DNA of 9,188 nucleotides. Source: Cycloclasticus sp. (GTDB lineage: Bacteria; Pseudomonadota; Gammaproteobacteria; Methylococcales; Cycloclasticaceae). The first letter of the stretch is position 1. The number at the start of each line of letters is the position of its first letter. Below the pieces are notes generated by a model that was given only the letters and a program-made list of their open reading frames with translations, made no database searches and was not told where the DNA came from. The DNA lies in assembly GCA_019090295.1 (NCBI GenBank), contig JAHRWG010000141.1, forward strand, positions 1 to 9,188, in the 5' to 3' direction. This document shows positions 1 to 7,736 of the stretch, in pieces. The position numbers and the translations under genes were made by a program.

Positions 1-695
1 ATATAAGATGGGCGGCCAAGCATAACCGTTTCAGCTTCTAATCCGCCAACACCTATAGCGATAACGCCTAAGGCATCAACATGAGGTGTGTGGCTATCCG
101 TACCTACTAAGGTGTCAGGGAATGCAACACCATCGCGTGCGTGGATAACCGGTGACATCTTTTCAAGGTTGATTTGATGCATGATGCCGTTACCAGGCTG
201 AATAACATCAACGTTTTTAAAGGCTTTCTTTGTCCAGTTAATAAAGTGAAAACGATCATCATTACGGCGGTCTTCAATGGCACGATTTTTTTCAAAGGCA
301 TCTTTTTCAAAACCAGCGTGTTCAACCGCCAGTGAGTGATCAACAATCAACTGTGTGGGGACAACTGGGTTTACCTTAGAAGGGTCACCACCCATATCAG
401 CAATTGCGTCACGTAGACCGGCAAGGTCAACCAAGGCCGTTTGGCCTAAAATATCATGACAAACAACACGGGCAGGGTACCAAGGGAAATCAAGGTCTTG
501 TTTACGCTCGATAAGTTGTTTAAGAGAGTCGGTTAAGGCTGCAGGGTCACAACGACGAACAAGGTTTTCTGCATGAACACGAGATGTGTATGGCAGTTTT
601 GCATAAGCACCCGGTTGAATCGCTTCAACGGCTTCGCGAGTATCGAAATAGTCTATGTTTGAGCCTGGAAGGGCTTTACGGTAATTTGTGTTCAT
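1..695 (-). CDS. acnD: Fe/S-dependent 2-methylcitrate dehydratase AcnD, N-terminal part
   Basis: The product is an aconitase-family enzyme that dehydrates 2-methylcitrate in the methylcitrate cycle; in known systems it works with PrpF, which isomerises its product. I translated 231 residues from the ATG at 695-693, open to the left edge, against roughly 860-870 for the whole family protein. The N-terminus (MNTNYRKALPG, then YTSRVHAENLVRRCDP at about 37-52) and the run around FPWYPARVVCHDILGQTA (70-87) match AcnD rather than housekeeping AcnA or AcnB. The aconitase active-site segments VDHS (118-121) and GTDSHTPH (198-205) are present. The three cluster-binding cysteines lie beyond the edge and cannot be checked. 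The ribosome site is weak (GGA about 9 nt before the ATG). It is separated from prpC by 179 bp holding a terminator and a candidate promoter, so it is probably transcribed at least partly on its own. Confidence 0.93.
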   Translation of the reverse strand, partial: MNTNYRKALPGSNIDYFDTREAVEAIQPGAYAKLPYTSRVHAENLVRRCDPAALTDSLKQLIERKQDLDFPWYPARVVCHDILGQTALVDLAGLRDAIADMGGDPSKVNPVVPTQLIVDHSLAVEHAGFEKDAFEKNRAIEDRRNDDRFHFINWTKKAFKNVDVIQPGNGIMHQINLEKMSPVIHARDGVAFPDTLVGTDSHTPHVDALGVIAIGVGGLEAETVMLGRPSY

Positions 696-725
696 GAATG
701 TGTCCAGAAATCAGTGAAGGAAGGT

Positions 726-771
726 TACTAAATTTAAAAACTTAATTTAGTAGAAGTAGGTATGTATTCAA
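726..771 (-). promoter_or_regulatory. Candidate acnD promoter with overlapping 9-bp inverted repeat
   Basis: Read on the minus strand, TTGAAT (771-766) is followed after 16 nt by TAAATT (749-744), each matching four of six sigma70 consensus positions. The -10 lies inside one arm of a perfect inverted repeat, TACTAAATT (752-744) and AATTTAGTA (734-726), with a 9-nt spacer. The arrangement would suit a repressor operator over the promoter, but the repeat is very AT-rich and could also be a weak hairpin in the leader. The regulator is unknown. The boxes and the repeat are seen directly; their function is inferred. Confidence 0.4.
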
Positions 772-829
772 GATATTTAATGCGTGTGGTGCAGGTCTTA
801 ATAGCTACTTTTTGGTCTTTATATGGGGT

Positions 830-867
830 AAAAAAATGGCTGGGCAATGTTTAATTGCCCAGCCATT
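830..867 (-). terminator. Strong intrinsic terminator after prpC
   Basis: A perfect 14-bp stem pairs 867-854 with 848-835 around a 5-nt loop (853-849). On the minus strand it is followed by a T run (836-830; the first two T belong to the stem). It starts 8 nt after the prpC stop codon at 877-875. There is no T run on the other side, so it should act only on leftward transcription. It would end the prpE-prpB-prpC transcript before acnD, or reduce read-through into it. Confidence 0.88.
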
Positions 868-874
868 GTGTTGC

Positions 875-1999
875 TTATCGCTCGCTGATAGCGATAACTT
901 TACGTGGTTCTGAACCCGTGTAATCTGCGCTTGGGCGGATGATACGGTTGTTTGAACGTTGTTCCATTACGTGAGCAGCCCAACCTGTTAAACGTGAACA
1001 CACAAAAATAGGTGTGAATAGTTTAGTCGGAATACCCATGAAGTAGTAAGCAGAGGCATGGAAGAAATCAGCATTACAGAATAATTTCTTGGTGTCCCAC
1101 ATGAACTCTTCGCAAGCAACAGAGATGTCGTATAGCGATGTATCACCGTTTTCAGCAGCCAGTTTTTCTGACCATGCTTTGATGATAACGTTACGTGGAT
1201 CAGATGTACGGTAAATCGCGTGACCGAATCCCATGATTTTTTCTTTACGCTCTAGCATGCCAGCCATTTGCTCTTTAGCATCAGCCGGTGATGAGAACTT
1301 TTGAATCATGTCCATGGCGGCTTCGTTTGCTCCACCGTGTAGTGGGCCACGTAAAGTGCCAATAGCACCCGTGATGCAAGAGTACATATCTGACAATGTA
1401 GATGCGCAAACACGAGCAGTAAAGGTTGAGGCGTTAAATTCATGCTCAGCATAAAGAATTAACGATACATCCATTACTCGACGGTGTTGTTCTGATGGTG
1501 TTGAGCCATTCAATAAACGGAGGAAGTGACCACCAATTGAATCTTCATCACTAGTGCAATCAATTTCAACGCCGTCGTGTGAGAACTTATACCAGTAAAC
1601 CATGATCGCAGGGAATGCGGCCAATAAGCGGTTTGCTGCATTGTTTTGCTCAGAAAAATCATTTTCTGGCTCTAAGTTGCCTAGGAAAGAACAACCTGTG
1701 CGCATAACATCCATTGGGTGTGCTTCAGCAGGAATGAGCTTTAATACCGCTTTAAGCGCTTCTGGTAAATCACGCATGGCAAATAACTCAGCTTTGTAAG
1801 CCGCTAGTTGCTCAACATTTGGTAATTCGCCATTGAATAATAGGTAGGCCACTTCTTCAAACGTAGCATTGTCTGCAAGGTCAGATACATCGTAACCGCA
1901 ATAAGTTAGGCCACTGCCTGATTTACCAACAGTACATAGAGATGTTTCGCCAGCACTTTGACCGCGAAGGCCCGCACCACTTAATTTCTTTTCAGCCAT
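875..1999 (-). CDS. prpC: 2-methylcitrate synthase PrpC
   Basis: It condenses propionyl-CoA with oxaloacetate to give 2-methylcitrate in the cytoplasm, the entry step of the methylcitrate cycle. At 374 residues it has the usual length of short, type II-like bacterial citrate/methylcitrate synthases. The family's catalytic residues are visible: His221 in LHGGANEAA, His260 in GFGHAIYRT and Asp311 in NADFFHA. The context next to prpB and prpE and the motif TSDPRN after His260 favour methylcitrate synthase over housekeeping citrate synthase, though such enzymes often accept acetyl-CoA too. The ATG follows the prpB stop by 2 bp. A strong AAGGAG site (2013-2008) lies 8 nt upstream and is formed by the last codons of prpB, so translation of the two genes is likely coupled. 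A strong terminator follows. Confidence 0.96.
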   Translation of the reverse strand: MAEKKLSGAGLRGQSAGETSLCTVGKSGSGLTYCGYDVSDLADNATFEEVAYLLFNGELPNVEQLAAYKAELFAMRDLPEALKAVLKLIPAEAHPMDVMRTGCSFLGNLEPENDFSEQNNAANRLLAAFPAIMVYWYKFSHDGVEIDCTSDEDSIGGHFLRLLNGSTPSEQHRRVMDVSLILYAEHEFNASTFTARVCASTLSDMYSCITGAIGTLRGPLHGGANEAAMDMIQKFSSPADAKEQMAGMLERKEKIMGFGHAIYRTSDPRNVIIKAWSEKLAAENGDTSLYDISVACEEFMWDTKKLFCNADFFHASAYYFMGIPTKLFTPIFVCSRLTGWAAHVMEQRSNNRIIRPSADYTGSEPRKVIAISER

Positions 2000-2001
2000 G
2001 A

Positions 2002-2886
2002 TTATTTCTCCTTTGAAAATAGGGCGTCTAATTTTTGTTCGTATTCGTGATATCCCAATACGTCATAAAGTTCCATACGAGTTTGCATGGTATCAACGAC
2101 GTTAACTTGAGTACCTTCTTTGCGAATGGTGTCGTACACGTTGATCGCAGCGTTGCTCATTGCGCGGAAAGCGGATAGTGGGTATAGCACCATGCTCGCA
2201 CCAGCCTCGCCTAACTCGGTGGTAGTGAAATAAGGTGTTTTACCAAACTCAGTAATGTTTGCTAGTACAGGTACGTCGACTGCTTTAGTGAACGCACGGT
2301 AGTCGTCTAGTTCGTAAACCGCTTCAGCAAAAATCATATCTGCTCCGGCTTCTACATAAGCACAAGCGCGATCAATAGCGGCTTGTTGCCCTTCGCTGTT
2401 ATAGGCATCAGTACGCGCCATAATTACGAAATCTGAGTCAGTTTTAGCGTCGGCTGCGGCTTTAACGCGGTCAGACATCTCTTCTAAACTAACTAATTCC
2501 TTGTTTGGGCGGTGACCGCAACGTTTAGCGGCTACTTGATCTTCAATATGAACCGCGGCAACACCTGCGCGTTCAAATTCTTTAATGGTGCGAGCAATGC
2601 TAAATGCGCTGCCCCAACCTGTGTCAATATCCACTAATAGCGGTACATCTGTCGCAGCAGTAATACGGCTTGCATCAGTTAATACATCGTTTAGTGTGGT
2701 AACGCCTAAGTCTGGAAGTCCAAAAGACGTATTAGCCACACCGCCTCCTGATAAATAAATGGCTTTGAAGCCTGCTCGTTCAGCCAATAGTGCGCAATAA
2801 GCATTGATTGTGCCCATTATTTGTAGAGGGTGTTCCTCTGCCATAGCTTCACGAAAGCGCAAGCCCGCTGATTTAATTTTACTCAT
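2002..2886 (-). CDS. prpB: 2-methylisocitrate lyase PrpB
   Basis: It cleaves 2-methylisocitrate to pyruvate and succinate, the last step of the methylcitrate cycle. The 294-residue protein has the standard length for this isocitrate lyase/PEP mutase superfamily member. It shows the catalytic signature KRCGH with Cys123 at 121-125, the metal-binding stretch DIDTGWG (Asp86 and Asp88), and SGGGVAN (46-52) near the substrate site. HIEDQ just before the catalytic loop is also typical. Nothing essential seems to be missing. The start ATG at 2886 has AAGGAG about 11 nt upstream, a slightly long spacing, and no better in-frame start was seen. It lies 34 bp after prpE and 2 bp before prpC, so it is very likely co-transcribed with both. 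Confidence 0.97.
   Translation of the reverse strand: MSKIKSAGLRFREAMAEEHPLQIMGTINAYCALLAERAGFKAIYLSGGGVANTSFGLPDLGVTTLNDVLTDASRITAATDVPLLVDIDTGWGSAFSIARTIKEFERAGVAAVHIEDQVAAKRCGHRPNKELVSLEEMSDRVKAAADAKTDSDFVIMARTDAYNSEGQQAAIDRACAYVEAGADMIFAEAVYELDDYRAFTKAVDVPVLANITEFGKTPYFTTTELGEAGASMVLYPLSAFRAMSNAAINVYDTIRKEGTQVNVVDTMQTRMELYDVLGYHEYEQKLDALFSKEK
2008..2013 (-). promoter_or_regulatory. prpC ribosome binding site embedded in the prpB 3' end
   Basis: The sequence AAGGAG on the minus strand supplies the final Lys-Glu codons of prpB before Lys-stop and also sits 8 nt before the prpC ATG. Ribosomes finishing prpB would clear and pass directly over this site, which suggests translational coupling. 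The site also supports the chosen prpC start. Confidence 0.8.
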
Positions 2887-2920
2887 CTTGATTAAAACTC
2901 CTTAACTGAAAGATGTTGGT

Positions 2921-4819
2921 TTAAACGCTTTTTGGATAACCAAGCGCTTTAAGGTCGTCGGCGATTTCGCCTAAAATTGTTATGTCGTCTATGGTTGCCG
3001 GCACTTTATGCTCAGTTCCATCGGCCATGCTGCGCATGGTGCCGCGTAAGATTTTACCTGAACGTGTTTTTGGCAAACGATTAACGATGGTGGCCATTTT
3101 AAAGGCGGCTACCGGGCCTATTTTTTCACGAACTAAAGCAATAAGTTCATTGACGATGACTTCTGTATCACGGTTAGTACCAGATTGAAGTACAGCAAAA
3201 CCCATAGGCGCTTGGCCTTTAAGCTTATCGGCAACACCGATAACAGCGCATTCGGCTACATCAGGGTGTGCAGCAATCACTTCTTCCATGGCGCCAGTTG
3301 ATAAGCGATGCCCAGCAACGTTTATTACATCATCTGTACGCCCCATGATATAGACATAGCCATCTTCATCTTGATAGCCAGCATCGCCAGTTTCGTAGTA
3401 GCCTGGAAATGTTTCTAGGTAAGAACTAAAGAAGCGTTCCTCATTTTGCCATAAGCTTGGAAATGTGCCGGGAGGAAGTGGTAATTTAATTGCAATCGCG
3501 CCCATTTCACCGGTTGCGACAGGCTGCCCAGCTTCATCAAGAAACTGAACGTCATAACCAGGGGTTGGTTTAGTGGGTGAGCCTGCTTTAACAGGAAACT
3601 GTTCAAGTCCTAGGCAGTTAGCGGCAATGGCCCAGCCAGTTTCTGTTTGCCACCAGTGATCGACGACGGGAACTTGCAACTTGTCTTGCGCCCAGAATAA
3701 GGTGTCGGGGTCACAGCGTTCACCAGCAAGGAATAAGGCACGCATGCACGACATGTCGTATTTTTTAATATAGTCGCAATTAGGGTCTTCTTTACGAATA
3801 GCTCTAAGTGCGGTGGGTGCGGTAAATAAAGAGGCCACTTTATGTTCGGAAATAACACGCCAAAAAGCACCAGGGTCAGGCGTCCCTACTGGTTTTCCTT
3901 CATAAATGAGTGTTGTCGATCCATTAAGTAGGGGGCCGTAACAAATATATGAGTGGCCAACCACCCAGCCAATATCGGAGGCAGCCCAAAAAACTTCGCC
4001 TGGTTGAATGTTGTAGAGGTATTTCATTGTCCACATCATTGCTACGGCATGGCCACCGTTATCACGAACGACACCTTTAGGCTGGCCTGTCGTGCCAGAG
4101 GTGTAAAGAATATAGAGTGGATCGGTAGCAGCGACGGATACGCAATCAGCGGGTGAAGCTTTTTCAACAGCGCTGCTCCAATCTACGTCACGGCCTTCTT
4201 GCATAGACGCTACGGCTTGTGGGCGTTGTAAAACAAGGCTGTGTGCAGGTTTGTGTGTTGATAACTCAATCGCGTTATCCAATAATGGCTTGTATTTAAT
4301 AACACGGGAGCCTTCAAGACCGCATGAGGCAGACATGATGACCTTAGGTTTTGCATCATCAATACGAGTAGCTAGCTCATTGGCTGCAAAGCCACCAAAT
4401 ACAACAGAATGGATGGCACCAATTCGCGCGCAGGCCAGCATAGCCATAACACCTTCAGGAATCATTGGCATGTAAATTAGAACGCGGTCACCTTTGCTGA
4501 CGCCTAATTCAAGTAGTACGCCTGCGAGCCTAGATACTTCATCGAGAAGTTCTTGGTAGCTATAGGTTTTTTTCGTGTTACTGACGGGGCTGTCATAGAT
4601 TAGAGCGGCTTGGTTTGCGCGTCCATTGGCGACATGGCGATCTATAGCGTTGTAGCAGGTATTGAGTTGTGCGCCAGGAAACCAATGGTAGTTAGGTGCT
4701 TTGGATGCGTCTAATACCTTGTCCCATGGTTTATTCCAGTCAATAGTCTTTGCTGCAGTTGCCCAGAATTCGTCGGGGTTATGAAGTGATTGTGTGTATT
4801 GCTCTAGGTATTGCCCCAT
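2921..4819 (-). CDS. prpE: Propionate--CoA ligase PrpE
   Basis: This AMP-forming ligase activates propionate to propionyl-CoA through a propionyl-adenylate, feeding PrpC. It has 632 residues, normal for PrpE, and belongs to the acetyl/propionyl-CoA synthetase group of the ANL superfamily. The N-terminal acetyl-CoA-synthetase-type domain (QYTQSLHNPDEFW near residues 7-19) is followed by the P-loop YTSGTTGQPKG (239-249), the WWQTETGW adenylate motif, YYETGDAG, and the C-terminal TRSGKILRGTMR. The latter carries the catalytic lysine at 589, which in this family is the usual site of inhibitory acylation. Acetyl-CoA synthetase is the main alternative, but the overall sequence and position beside prpB and prpC favour PrpE. 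No clear Shine-Dalgarno sequence precedes the ATG. A good promoter lies about 36 bp upstream of the start, across the end of the neighbouring hydrolase gene. Confidence 0.94.
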   Translation of the reverse strand: MGQYLEQYTQSLHNPDEFWATAAKTIDWNKPWDKVLDASKAPNYHWFPGAQLNTCYNAIDRHVANGRANQAALIYDSPVSNTKKTYSYQELLDEVSRLAGVLLELGVSKGDRVLIYMPMIPEGVMAMLACARIGAIHSVVFGGFAANELATRIDDAKPKVIMSASCGLEGSRVIKYKPLLDNAIELSTHKPAHSLVLQRPQAVASMQEGRDVDWSSAVEKASPADCVSVAATDPLYILYTSGTTGQPKGVVRDNGGHAVAMMWTMKYLYNIQPGEVFWAASDIGWVVGHSYICYGPLLNGSTTLIYEGKPVGTPDPGAFWRVISEHKVASLFTAPTALRAIRKEDPNCDYIKKYDMSCMRALFLAGERCDPDTLFWAQDKLQVPVVDHWWQTETGWAIAANCLGLEQFPVKAGSPTKPTPGYDVQFLDEAGQPVATGEMGAIAIKLPLPPGTFPSLWQNEERFFSSYLETFPGYYETGDAGYQDEDGYVYIMGRTDDVINVAGHRLSTGAMEEVIAAHPDVAECAVIGVADKLKGQAPMGFAVLQSGTNRDTEVIVNELIALVREKIGPVAAFKMATIVNRLPKTRSGKILRGTMRSMADGTEHKVPATIDDITILGEIADDLKALGYPKSV

Positions 4820-4854
4820 TTTAGCGCAGGTTTTAATTTAATTATCAAACGCTT

Positions 4855-4883
4855 AATATACTTTTTTTAGCTGTTTTTTTCAA
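4855..4883 (-). promoter_or_regulatory. Candidate sigma70 promoter for prpE-prpB-prpC
   Basis: On the minus strand TTGAAA (4883-4878) and TATATT (4860-4855) are separated by exactly 17 nt, and each box matches five of six consensus positions. The -35 lies inside the last codons of the upstream hydrolase gene and the -10 just after its stop. The expected start near 4848 gives a leader of about 30 nt. The boxes sit in an A-rich tract, so chance resemblance is possible, but position and spacing are good. Confidence 0.6.
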
Positions 4884-5805
4884 GCCAGATAAGCAGTCCC
4901 TGAACAAGAATGCCCAAGTCTAGTGCAATAACACGAGATATCTCATGTGGGTTTAATAAACACCCAGCCGCACTAATATCATCGACGAGGTGCTGCTGTA
5001 TTTTTTGTTTAAGGCTTTCCTCTTCTGGAAATTGCTGGGCCAATTGGGCAAATTGTTTAATTCGATGGCGTAATGAGTCAGCCAATAGCGCGATGTCGCT
5101 GATTTTCCCAAAGTGAGCAAGGTAGGCGTGCTCGCTGTCACTTGCAATAATTCTATCAATAGAGTGCAGCCAATCCTCAGGCGAAAAGTCGATAGGGGTT
5201 GTTGGCGGGAAAATAAATGGTCGCCCATTTGCACTAAGTTCTGGGTATGCCACCCCAAATGTGTCACCTGTAAAAACACCCTTACTGCTCTTATCGACAA
5301 TACAGATATGATGCTTGGCATGCCCTAGGGTATGGAGGAGCTCTAAAGATCGGCCTTGGAAATTGAGGTGCATACCATCATTGGTAGGTGTTACACGCTG
5401 CTCGTCAACTGGGATTAATGCCCCATAGTGTTTATTGAACTCACTGTCGCCATAAACAGCGGTAGCACCAGCTTGTAAGCGGCTAGGGTTGACCATATGG
5501 CGAGCCCCACGAGGGTGGGTGACCAGCGATGCATTGGGGAGTTGTTGCATGAGGCTACCAGCACCGCCTGCATGGTCAAGGTGAACATGCGTTGGGATAA
5601 CGTAATCGACTTGTTCAACAGGAATATTCTTCAGTTTAAGAAGTTCTAAGAGTATCGGTGTGGTGTGGTTGGTGCCTGTATCCACAAAGCATGCATGCCC
5701 ATTTTCTTCAATTAAATAGCAGCAGGCCAAGCCTGTTCTAACGTACTGGGCATCAATGCAAGTTATGCCATTCCCTAGGTCCTGATAGATTAACTGTCGA
5801 TTCAT
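4867..5805 (-). CDS. Metallo-beta-lactamase-fold hydrolase of unknown substrate
   Basis: This 312-residue cytoplasmic protein has no signal peptide or membrane segment. It shows the MBL-fold metal ligands in order: HVHLDH (His73, His75, Asp77, His78), His162 in TLGHAKHH, Asp181 in TGDTFG, and His231 in LAHFG. All ligands for a two-metal centre are therefore present. The set resembles glyoxalase II-like hydrolases, which act on thioesters, lactones and similar esters. After the fold, residues from about 240 form a helical C-terminal extension. It is first in line with prpE (47 bp apart) and divergent from the acyl-CoA dehydrogenase, so a role in CoA-thioester or organic-acid metabolism is possible, but that is inference from position. 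The start at 5805 has no good ribosome site. The upstream sequence offers only weak promoter candidates. Substrate unknown; true RNA-processing or beta-lactamase activity seems unlikely. Confidence 0.85.
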   Translation of the reverse strand: MNRQLIYQDLGNGITCIDAQYVRTGLACCYLIEENGHACFVDTGTNHTTPILLELLKLKNIPVEQVDYVIPTHVHLDHAGGAGSLMQQLPNASLVTHPRGARHMVNPSRLQAGATAVYGDSEFNKHYGALIPVDEQRVTPTNDGMHLNFQGRSLELLHTLGHAKHHICIVDKSSKGVFTGDTFGVAYPELSANGRPFIFPPTTPIDFSPEDWLHSIDRIIASDSEHAYLAHFGKISDIALLADSLRHRIKQFAQLAQQFPEEESLKQKIQQHLVDDISAAGCLLNPHEISRVIALDLGILVQGLLIWLEKNS

Positions 5806-5966
5806 CTGCTGAAATACTCGTGAAATAAAGGCTTTATAGTAAACAAAAAAGTCGTTGAGTGCTGTTTTTATGACGTAAGCAAATAAGGATGGCTTTTAAC
5901 TAGCGAAATAGGCCGATAATTTAGTATAGTTAATTTAATTAAAAATTAAAAAAAATTGGAGTCAAT
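5806..5966. promoter_or_regulatory. Divergent intergenic region between hydrolase and acyl-CoA dehydrogenase genes
   Basis: This AT-rich spacer must hold the start signals for both directions. Rightward, GATAAT (5915-5920) or TATAGT (5925-5930) could serve as a -10, but neither has a convincing -35. Leftward, TATAAA (5838-5833 on the minus strand) is the best -10 candidate, again with a poor -35. A 7-bp inverted repeat, TTAACTA (5896-5902) with TAGTTAA (5927-5933), flanks the rightward candidates. The 9-mer AATTTAGTA (5918-5926) is identical to an arm of the acnD palindrome. A clear GGAG (5958-5961) lies 5 nt before the acyl-CoA dehydrogenase ATG. Operator function is unproven. Confidence 0.35.
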
Positions 5967-7736
5967 ATGGCTGAGTATAAAGCCCCCGTACGAGATATGT
6001 CGTTTATATTAAATGAAGTTATTAATGTGAGCTCGTTAACAGAGATGGAGCAGTTTTCAGATGCAACGACGGATATTATTTCAGGCGTTTTAGACGAAGC
6101 AGCCAAACAGATTGAAAACACGATTGGTGTATTGAATGAGTCAGGAGATGCGGAGGGGACTAAACTTGAAAATGGTGAAGTAACGACCCCTGTGGGGTTT
6201 AAAGAGGCTTATCACGAGTATGCAGACAGTGGCTGGATCGGGCTGGATAAATCGATTGAGTACTCAGGACAAGGCCTACCTTATACGTTAGCAACAGCGG
6301 TGACAGATATATTATCAGGTGCCAATGCTGCATTTTCGTTATACCCAGGGCTTAGCAACGGTGCTTATGAAGCGTTAAAAGCACATGGGACGCAAGCACA
6401 AAAAGACCGATACATGACACACCTTAGTCTAGGCGATTGGAGTGGAACGATGTGTTTAACCGAGCCTGGTGCCGGTAGTGACCTTGGCCAAGTAAGAACA
6501 AAAGCCGTGCCGCAAGAAGATGGAAGCTACCTTGTTGAAGGGAATAAAATATTCATCACCGCCGGTGAGCACGATTTAACAGATAATATTATCCACCTAG
6601 TCTTAGCTAGGACGCCGGGCGCACCAGAAGGAATTCGCGGCATTAGCATGTTTATTGTGCCTAAATTTATGGTTAATGACGATGACTCTTTAGGTGAACG
6701 GAATGCCGTTGTGTGTGCCAGCTTAGAAGAGAAAATGGGTATCCACGGATCCTCTACCTGCGTGATGAACTTTAATGAAGCCAAAGGGTACTTAATTGGA
6801 GATTTAAATAAAGGCATTCAAAACATGTTTGTGATGATGAATGCAGCGCGCTTAATGGTTGGCTTGCAAGGTTTAGGGGTTGCAGAGCGTGCGACACAGA
6901 ATGCAATTAACTATGCCAAAGAACGCAAACAAGGACGGCCACTCACCCGTAAAGCAGAATCCTCTTTTGACAGTGATACGATCATAGTACACCCGGATGT
7001 TAGGAGAATGTTATTGACAATGAAGGCATTAACAGAAGGCTGTAGGATGATGGCTTATGACACCGCGAAGCATGTCGATTTATCAGAAAACCATACGGAT
7101 GAGTCGGTTAGACAATACTCAAAAGCCCGTGTTGATTTAATGACGCCTATTTGTAAGGCTTTTATCACCGATGTGGGGGTTGAAGTGACGGGTTTAGGCG
7201 TTCAGGTGTATGGTGGACATGGTTACATTCGTGAAAATGGCATGGAACAAAATTTGCGCGACAGTAAAATTTTCTGCATTTATGAGGGAACGAATGGTAT
7301 TCAGGCAATGGATTTAATTGGCCGAAAACTATCAATGCACGAGGGGCAGTTGCCTAAGGACTTCTTTGGCGAGGTTGATCAAGCATTAGCAAGCTCTTCT
7401 GACAGCGTGAATTTTATAGCTGAGCCCTTAAAAGACGCGTTGGCCATTTTGAGAAAAACGACCGATTGGTTACAAGCATCTAAAGAACAAAACCCAAATG
7501 ATGCAGCGGCAGCTGGGGTGGATTACTTGCAATTATTTGGTGTGGTGACATTAGGTTACTATTGGTTGCGGGCATCAAACGTAGCAGTAAAAAATGAGGG
7601 TGTTTTTTACCAAGGAAAGCTAGCGACCGCCTTATTTTTTGCACAAAAAATTCTGCCACGTGTTTATGCCTTCGCACCTGCAGTGATGGCCGGTTCGACC
7701 TGTGTTATGGAGCCTAGCGAAGAGCTAATACTGTAA
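5967..7736 (+). CDS. Acyl-CoA dehydrogenase with N- and C-terminal extension domains (DmdC/FadE-like)
   Basis: This FAD enzyme is predicted to introduce an alpha,beta double bond into an acyl-CoA. At 589 residues it belongs to the long acyl-CoA dehydrogenase group rather than the ~380-residue classical type. It starts with the short N-terminal domain of this group (YKAPVRDMSFILNEV, residues 4-18). The core carries the flavin/substrate motif LTEPGAGSDLG (164-174) and YGGHGYIRENGMEQ. The family's catalytic base is Glu440 in YEGTNGIQ. A helical C-terminal domain follows from about 470. DmdC, the methylmercaptopropionyl-CoA dehydrogenase of DMSP demethylation, shares this architecture, but so do many enzymes for medium- or short-chain and aromatic-derived acyl-CoAs, so the substrate is open. 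GGAG 5 nt before the ATG supports the start. It probably forms an operon with the ligase gene 76 bp downstream. Confidence 0.92.
   Translation: MAEYKAPVRDMSFILNEVINVSSLTEMEQFSDATTDIISGVLDEAAKQIENTIGVLNESGDAEGTKLENGEVTTPVGFKEAYHEYADSGWIGLDKSIEYSGQGLPYTLATAVTDILSGANAAFSLYPGLSNGAYEALKAHGTQAQKDRYMTHLSLGDWSGTMCLTEPGAGSDLGQVRTKAVPQEDGSYLVEGNKIFITAGEHDLTDNIIHLVLARTPGAPEGIRGISMFIVPKFMVNDDDSLGERNAVVCASLEEKMGIHGSSTCVMNFNEAKGYLIGDLNKGIQNMFVMMNAARLMVGLQGLGVAERATQNAINYAKERKQGRPLTRKAESSFDSDTIIVHPDVRRMLLTMKALTEGCRMMAYDTAKHVDLSENHTDESVRQYSKARVDLMTPICKAFITDVGVEVTGLGVQVYGGHGYIRENGMEQNLRDSKIFCIYEGTNGIQAMDLIGRKLSMHEGQLPKDFFGEVDQALASSSDSVNFIAEPLKDALAILRKTTDWLQASKEQNPNDAAAAGVDYLQLFGVVTLGYYWLRASNVAVKNEGVFYQGKLATALFFAQKILPRVYAFAPAVMAGSTCVMEPSEELIL

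Noticed and set aside
107..346. Open frame of 79 codons on the left side
   Set aside because: It lies inside acnD, whose translation in another frame matches the aconitase family throughout, so it is a shadow.
3953..4475. Plus-strand open frames opposite prpE
   Set aside because: They are antisense to a well-conserved PrpE segment containing the P-loop, have no recognisable products and no convincing ribosome sites.
4953..5618. Several open frames of 67-122 codons within the hydrolase gene
   Set aside because: The 312-residue frame carries all MBL metal ligands in order; the overlapping frames have no recognisable motif.
4867..5805. Hydrolase as a quorum-quenching lactonase or antibiotic beta-lactamase
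   Set aside because: The HxHxDH motif alone does not separate these functions, there is no signal peptide, and the metabolic context does not support either.
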